This document shows positions 61,334 to 64,000 of a stretch of DNA of 64,000 bases, one piece after another. Source of the DNA: Lentinula raphanica. Lineage: Eukaryota > Basidiomycota > Agaricomycetes > Agaricales > Omphalotaceae. The first letter of the stretch is position 1; the number at the start of each line of letters is the position of its first letter. A model generated the notes under the pieces. The model did not search any database and was not told the origin of the DNA. It saw only the letters and a program-made list of their open reading frames with translations. Location of the stretch: contig JANVFP010000031.1 of assembly GCA_027919835.1 (NCBI GenBank), positions 62,001 through 126,000 of the forward strand, read 5' to 3'. Both the position numbers and the translations under genes were made by a program.

Positions 61334-61660
61334 TATGATTTTATTTTGCTTGCTTTCGATTCTACGGAGGAGTCTATGGATTGTATATGTATTTTGACAA
61401 ACTTGTTGTAGCTTTTGGGTAGTCGGGCGGTACCGACAGGTCAAAGACTCGAAATCGAGTCGAACGAACACTAAGTGACTCCATGACACTGAATGACTCC
61501 GTTACGAAGGGTATATAAGACAGCTTCGAGATTCAAGAGACGTTTGCTTATCAAGCTTCTTCGAATAGTTCCATTGTTTTCACATCTAGGTATTAGGATG
61601 GGATATCGATACACGAGACAATCGGAAACGAATAGTAGGGATACACTGGACAGATCCTGT
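61334..61660. other. Convergent 3' intergenic region
   Basis: Between convergent gid1 and isa1. It should hold both 3' untranslated regions. Nothing else was seen. Confidence 0.45.
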
Positions 61661-62382
61661 TCATGATACGGTAAAGGATTCACCACAACCGCAAGCGTCC
61701 TTGATATTGGGGTTCTTGAAAGCAAACTTGGAACTACAAGGAGAATGTAAGTGAGGACCACAGGGGGAGCAAATAACGATGTGCACACCTAAGAGCATCC
61801 TCGTGCCAGTCCATTTCACTCCCAATTATAGAAAACAGTGCCTTGCTGTCAATGATCACTTTCACACCATCCTGCTCTACAATCTCATCGAACTTCTCAG
61901 GCTTCTCAACGTACTCCAGATGATAGGATAGACCAGCACATCCTTTGTTCCGAACGCCAATTCGTATGAGTTGTGGTGTAGGTCCTCTTTGCAATGCCTG
62001 CAAACGTTTGACTGCCTCTGATGTCTGCAATAATTGTTCAGAGAAATGGCCAGGGTGAGTGGAATCAACAACGCACTATAGTCAGCGCAGCCTTGGTAGC
62101 TCGTAATTTTGGCCTTGGTTTCTCAGCCTTCGGAGCTGGTGGAGGACTTGCCACGGTCTGTGGTGCTGAAGCATCTGGTAATAATCCGCTCTTTGTAGGC
62201 ACGACAACTGGAGGAGTTTCCGTGATTGCAGGATTATTAAGGCTGTTTTCGCCGGGCTTGTACGCTGACATCATTGCCCTTCGAACTGGCACGGAGATCG
62301 TCGAGCTACAAGGATACAAGAAAGGTAGGGTGGAGAATCGTGCTGCATGTTGAAGACGAGTGAGGTGAAAGAAAGAAGACAT
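61661..62382 (-). CDS. isa1: Iron-sulphur cluster assembly protein Isa1 (A-type carrier)
   Basis: Mitochondrial A-type iron-sulphur carrier that helps make [4Fe-4S] clusters. The start ATG at 62382 opens MSSFFHLTRLQHAARFST, a likely mitochondrial presequence, followed by a Pro/Ala/Lys-rich linker. The domain starts TSEAVKRLQAL and has the three conserved cysteines: one in GVRNKGCAGLSYHLEY and two in DACGCGESF near the C-terminus, the latter encoded by the last exon after an intron near 61737. SKALFSIIGSEMDWHED is also typical. Three exons; the stop is TGA at 61663-61661. The linker before the domain is longer than in most family members. Confidence 0.9.
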
Positions 62383-62804
62383 TGGTGGACGTCGTGGTTA
62401 GAGAGAAAGAGCGACTCTTACATAAATAAGCGCATTCCAAATCTGGCCACAATGTCCTCAGCCAATCAGAAGGCAGATATTTGACCACATTTGGTGATCT
62501 GGCCTTCTTCGAGAACTCAAACGAACGGCCCAGGGTTATTTCTCAAGTTCTCGACGTTCGTTCCAATTCTCTAATTTCCATTCAAGGCATCAAGCGGAGC
62601 CAGGTAAGTGGAGGGAATCGTCATTACAAGCCATAAGTCATTCATGCGTTCAAAAGCGATACAAAAGGTGATAATCATACTACACAGCAACTACAACAAT
62701 CAAATGATAGATACGAGTCCAATTCTATGTTACAGTTCAATCTGATTTATTGAACGGGGTATGAAGGTAAGTGGGGGGTATATCGTTCTCGAAGAGAAGC
62801 AGGG
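62383..62804. other. Intergenic: isa1 promoter and DUF6699 gene 3' region
   Basis: Holds the isa1 promoter and the 3' untranslated region of the following minus-strand gene. No gene seen. Confidence 0.45.
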
Positions 62805-63398
62805 TCATGAGCGCAACACTTGAAGTTGCCAGGTCCCAAGCTCCTTCGTCGGTGACAACCCCCAGAACGATTTAGATTCGGCTAGGAAATCGATCTGCTT
62901 CACTCCCTTCTGACGTTCCATCTCTTGTTCTCCAGGTTGGCATCTCTGCCACCTTCGATGATACGCTTCTGTAACGCGCATCTTCTTGTCAGGTGAGAGC
63001 GACTCGAAGTCTCGCGAGGAGCTCGAGCTACGAAGGTAGCGATAGATCCCGTGAAGAACGTCCAAGACTGTGACATATGGGATCGGAGATCCTGGACGAG
63101 GAAAGATGCGAATTCTCCACGCGCCGAAGATGACGACCATGTGGGTCACATTCGGATTCGTCGCTGGGGCATTCCAGTTAGATTGGTCCCATGCTGGGTT
63201 CAGCCGCGCGTATTGGATTGGGTAGGACATGTCCCATGAGATGCTGCGTGAAGAGGATCTGTTGTGCATGAGCACTGGATGGAGCTGGCAGTCGACTGCC
63301 GGTAGCGTCAAGTATGGGATCGGCCCTGGGCTCGCAGACCCGTCGATCTCAGAAGGGGAAGGGGAAGGGGTTTGGAATCGAACTGTCTTCCCTGGCAT
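62805..63398 (-). CDS. DUF6699-family protein
   Basis: A single-exon frame of 197 residues starting MPGKTVRFQTPSPSPSE. It has the pattern of DUF6699, a basidiomycete family of unknown function: LHPVLMHNRSSSRSISWDMS, then NAPATNPNVTHMVVIFGAWR, then PIPYVTVLDVLHGIYRYLR. The C-terminal part (RRWQRCQPGEQEMERQKGVK and onwards) is charged. Members often occur in many copies per genome. There is no signal peptide or membrane segment. No function is claimed. Confidence 0.8.
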   Translation of the reverse strand: MPGKTVRFQTPSPSPSEIDGSASPGPIPYLTLPAVDCQLHPVLMHNRSSSRSISWDMSYPIQYARLNPAWDQSNWNAPATNPNVTHMVVIFGAWRIRIFPRPGSPIPYVTVLDVLHGIYRYLRSSSSSRDFESLSPDKKMRVTEAYHRRWQRCQPGEQEMERQKGVKQIDFLAESKSFWGLSPTKELGTWQLQVLRS

Positions 63399-64000
63399 TA
63401 TGCTGATGTGTGATTATACGTGTTCGACTGACTATGCGCTAGGTGTATGGGTAGGTAATCTTCAAGCTGAGGGGGGAAGTTGGGATGTTGGAATATCGTG
63501 GTCGACGAATCTCATGTTTTTATACAGAGCGAAAGCTATCGAGTTTCCAAGAACACTTATTACTGTGCAAGTCATTACGGAAATAGAGTCGGTTAGTATC
63601 GCCTCCGCGTAACGAGTCATCGCATATCATCATCTCTCATTCTTATCAGTATTGTAGGCGCTAATTTGCTGAGCACCTGCCCATTTGAGTTAGAATCAGG
63701 TACGTCACCCCGCACTGCTCTGATTCATTCCGTATAAGCGATGCTGCTATACCCTTTTAGCTAATATCCCGCCCCATGCATTTTCGTCCGAGTCGCCCGA
63801 GCTCAACAGCTTTCGACGCGCTCAAGGATTATGAACGTCTCTCGAATATCTTAGAGAGATTTTTTAAAGGGGGGCTGTGACCTGACAATGTACGGTGCGG
63901 ACTTTGATCCAAATCGGACAAGCGCTTGTGAAGATCAGAACTTCACACCTTTGAATACGATATCCAAGATTTAACACCCTCTGTGGGCGCTTGCTCTCTT
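63399..64000. other. Window end, no supported gene
   Basis: Upstream of the DUF6699 gene; the start of this region should be its promoter. The frame at 63229-63612 is a shadow running off that gene. No other feature is supported before the window ends. Confidence 0.45.

Overview
The window is nuclear DNA from a filamentous basidiomycete, most likely an agaricomycete. Genes are dense and cut by many short introns of about 45-75 bases with GT(A/G)NGT donors and AG acceptors. Several genes are typical of this group: a Upa2-like endosomal mRNA-transport scaffold, a DUF6699 protein, a secreted glycopeptide-type protein and a membrane-anchored aspartic-protease-like protein. No rRNA, CRISPR array or confident tRNA was found. 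Gene models below were joined by hand across introns; where I summed exon lengths I say so.

Layout. 0.5-4.1 kb: Cyc8/Ssn6-type TPR corepressor (-). 4.8-5.2 kb: SERF-family small protein (+). 5.2-8.6 kb: gene-poor DNA with tandem duplications. 8.6-11.3 kb: divergent pair brl1 (-) and mitochondrial clpP (+). 11.8-13.7 kb: aspartic-protease-like membrane protein (+). 16.1-17.4 kb: erf4 (+). 17.7-19.8 kb: Yap1/Pap1-type bZIP factor (+). 20.2-22.7 kb: NCS1 nucleobase transporter (-), divergent from arb1 (+, 23.2-25.8 kb). 26.1-32.9 kb: upa2 (+). 33.3-33.8 kb: sus1 (+). 34.0-35.4 kb: ribosomal protein uL4 (-). 35.9-36.9 kb: glycopeptide-like secreted protein (+). 37.2-42.6 kb: DNA topoisomerase II (-), followed upstream by a decayed tandem partial copy (43.2-44.9 kb). 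45.4-46.7 kb: HMG-box factor (-). 47.6-49.8 kb: a CACTA-like non-autonomous transposon carrying two other elements nested in its left arm. 50.0-52.9 kb: PARP (+), convergent with an FAD oxidoreductase (-, 53.0-54.8 kb). 55.2-57.1 kb: MFAP1 splicing factor (-). 57.8-58.4 kb: ump1 (-). 58.7-61.3 kb: Gid1/Vid30 ubiquitin-ligase subunit (+). 61.7-62.4 kb: isa1 (-). 62.8-63.4 kb: DUF6699 protein (-).

Most genes are unrelated housekeeping functions with no functional cluster: transcriptional regulation (Cyc8, Yap1, HMG, Sus1), DNA topology and repair (Top2, PARP), translation (uL4, Arb1), protein turnover (ClpP, Ump1, Gid1), splicing (MFAP1), nuclear envelope (Brl1), palmitoylation (Erf4) and Fe-S assembly (Isa1). 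The points most worth a second look are the Upa2-like giant protein with PAM2-like motifs and a terminal GWW, the three-layer nested transposon next to the PARP promoter, the top2 tandem pseudogene, very small coding exons (clpP 6 nt; ump1 start codon alone), an aspartic-protease fold that has lost its catalytic motifs, and several single-base frame breaks that look like assembly errors.
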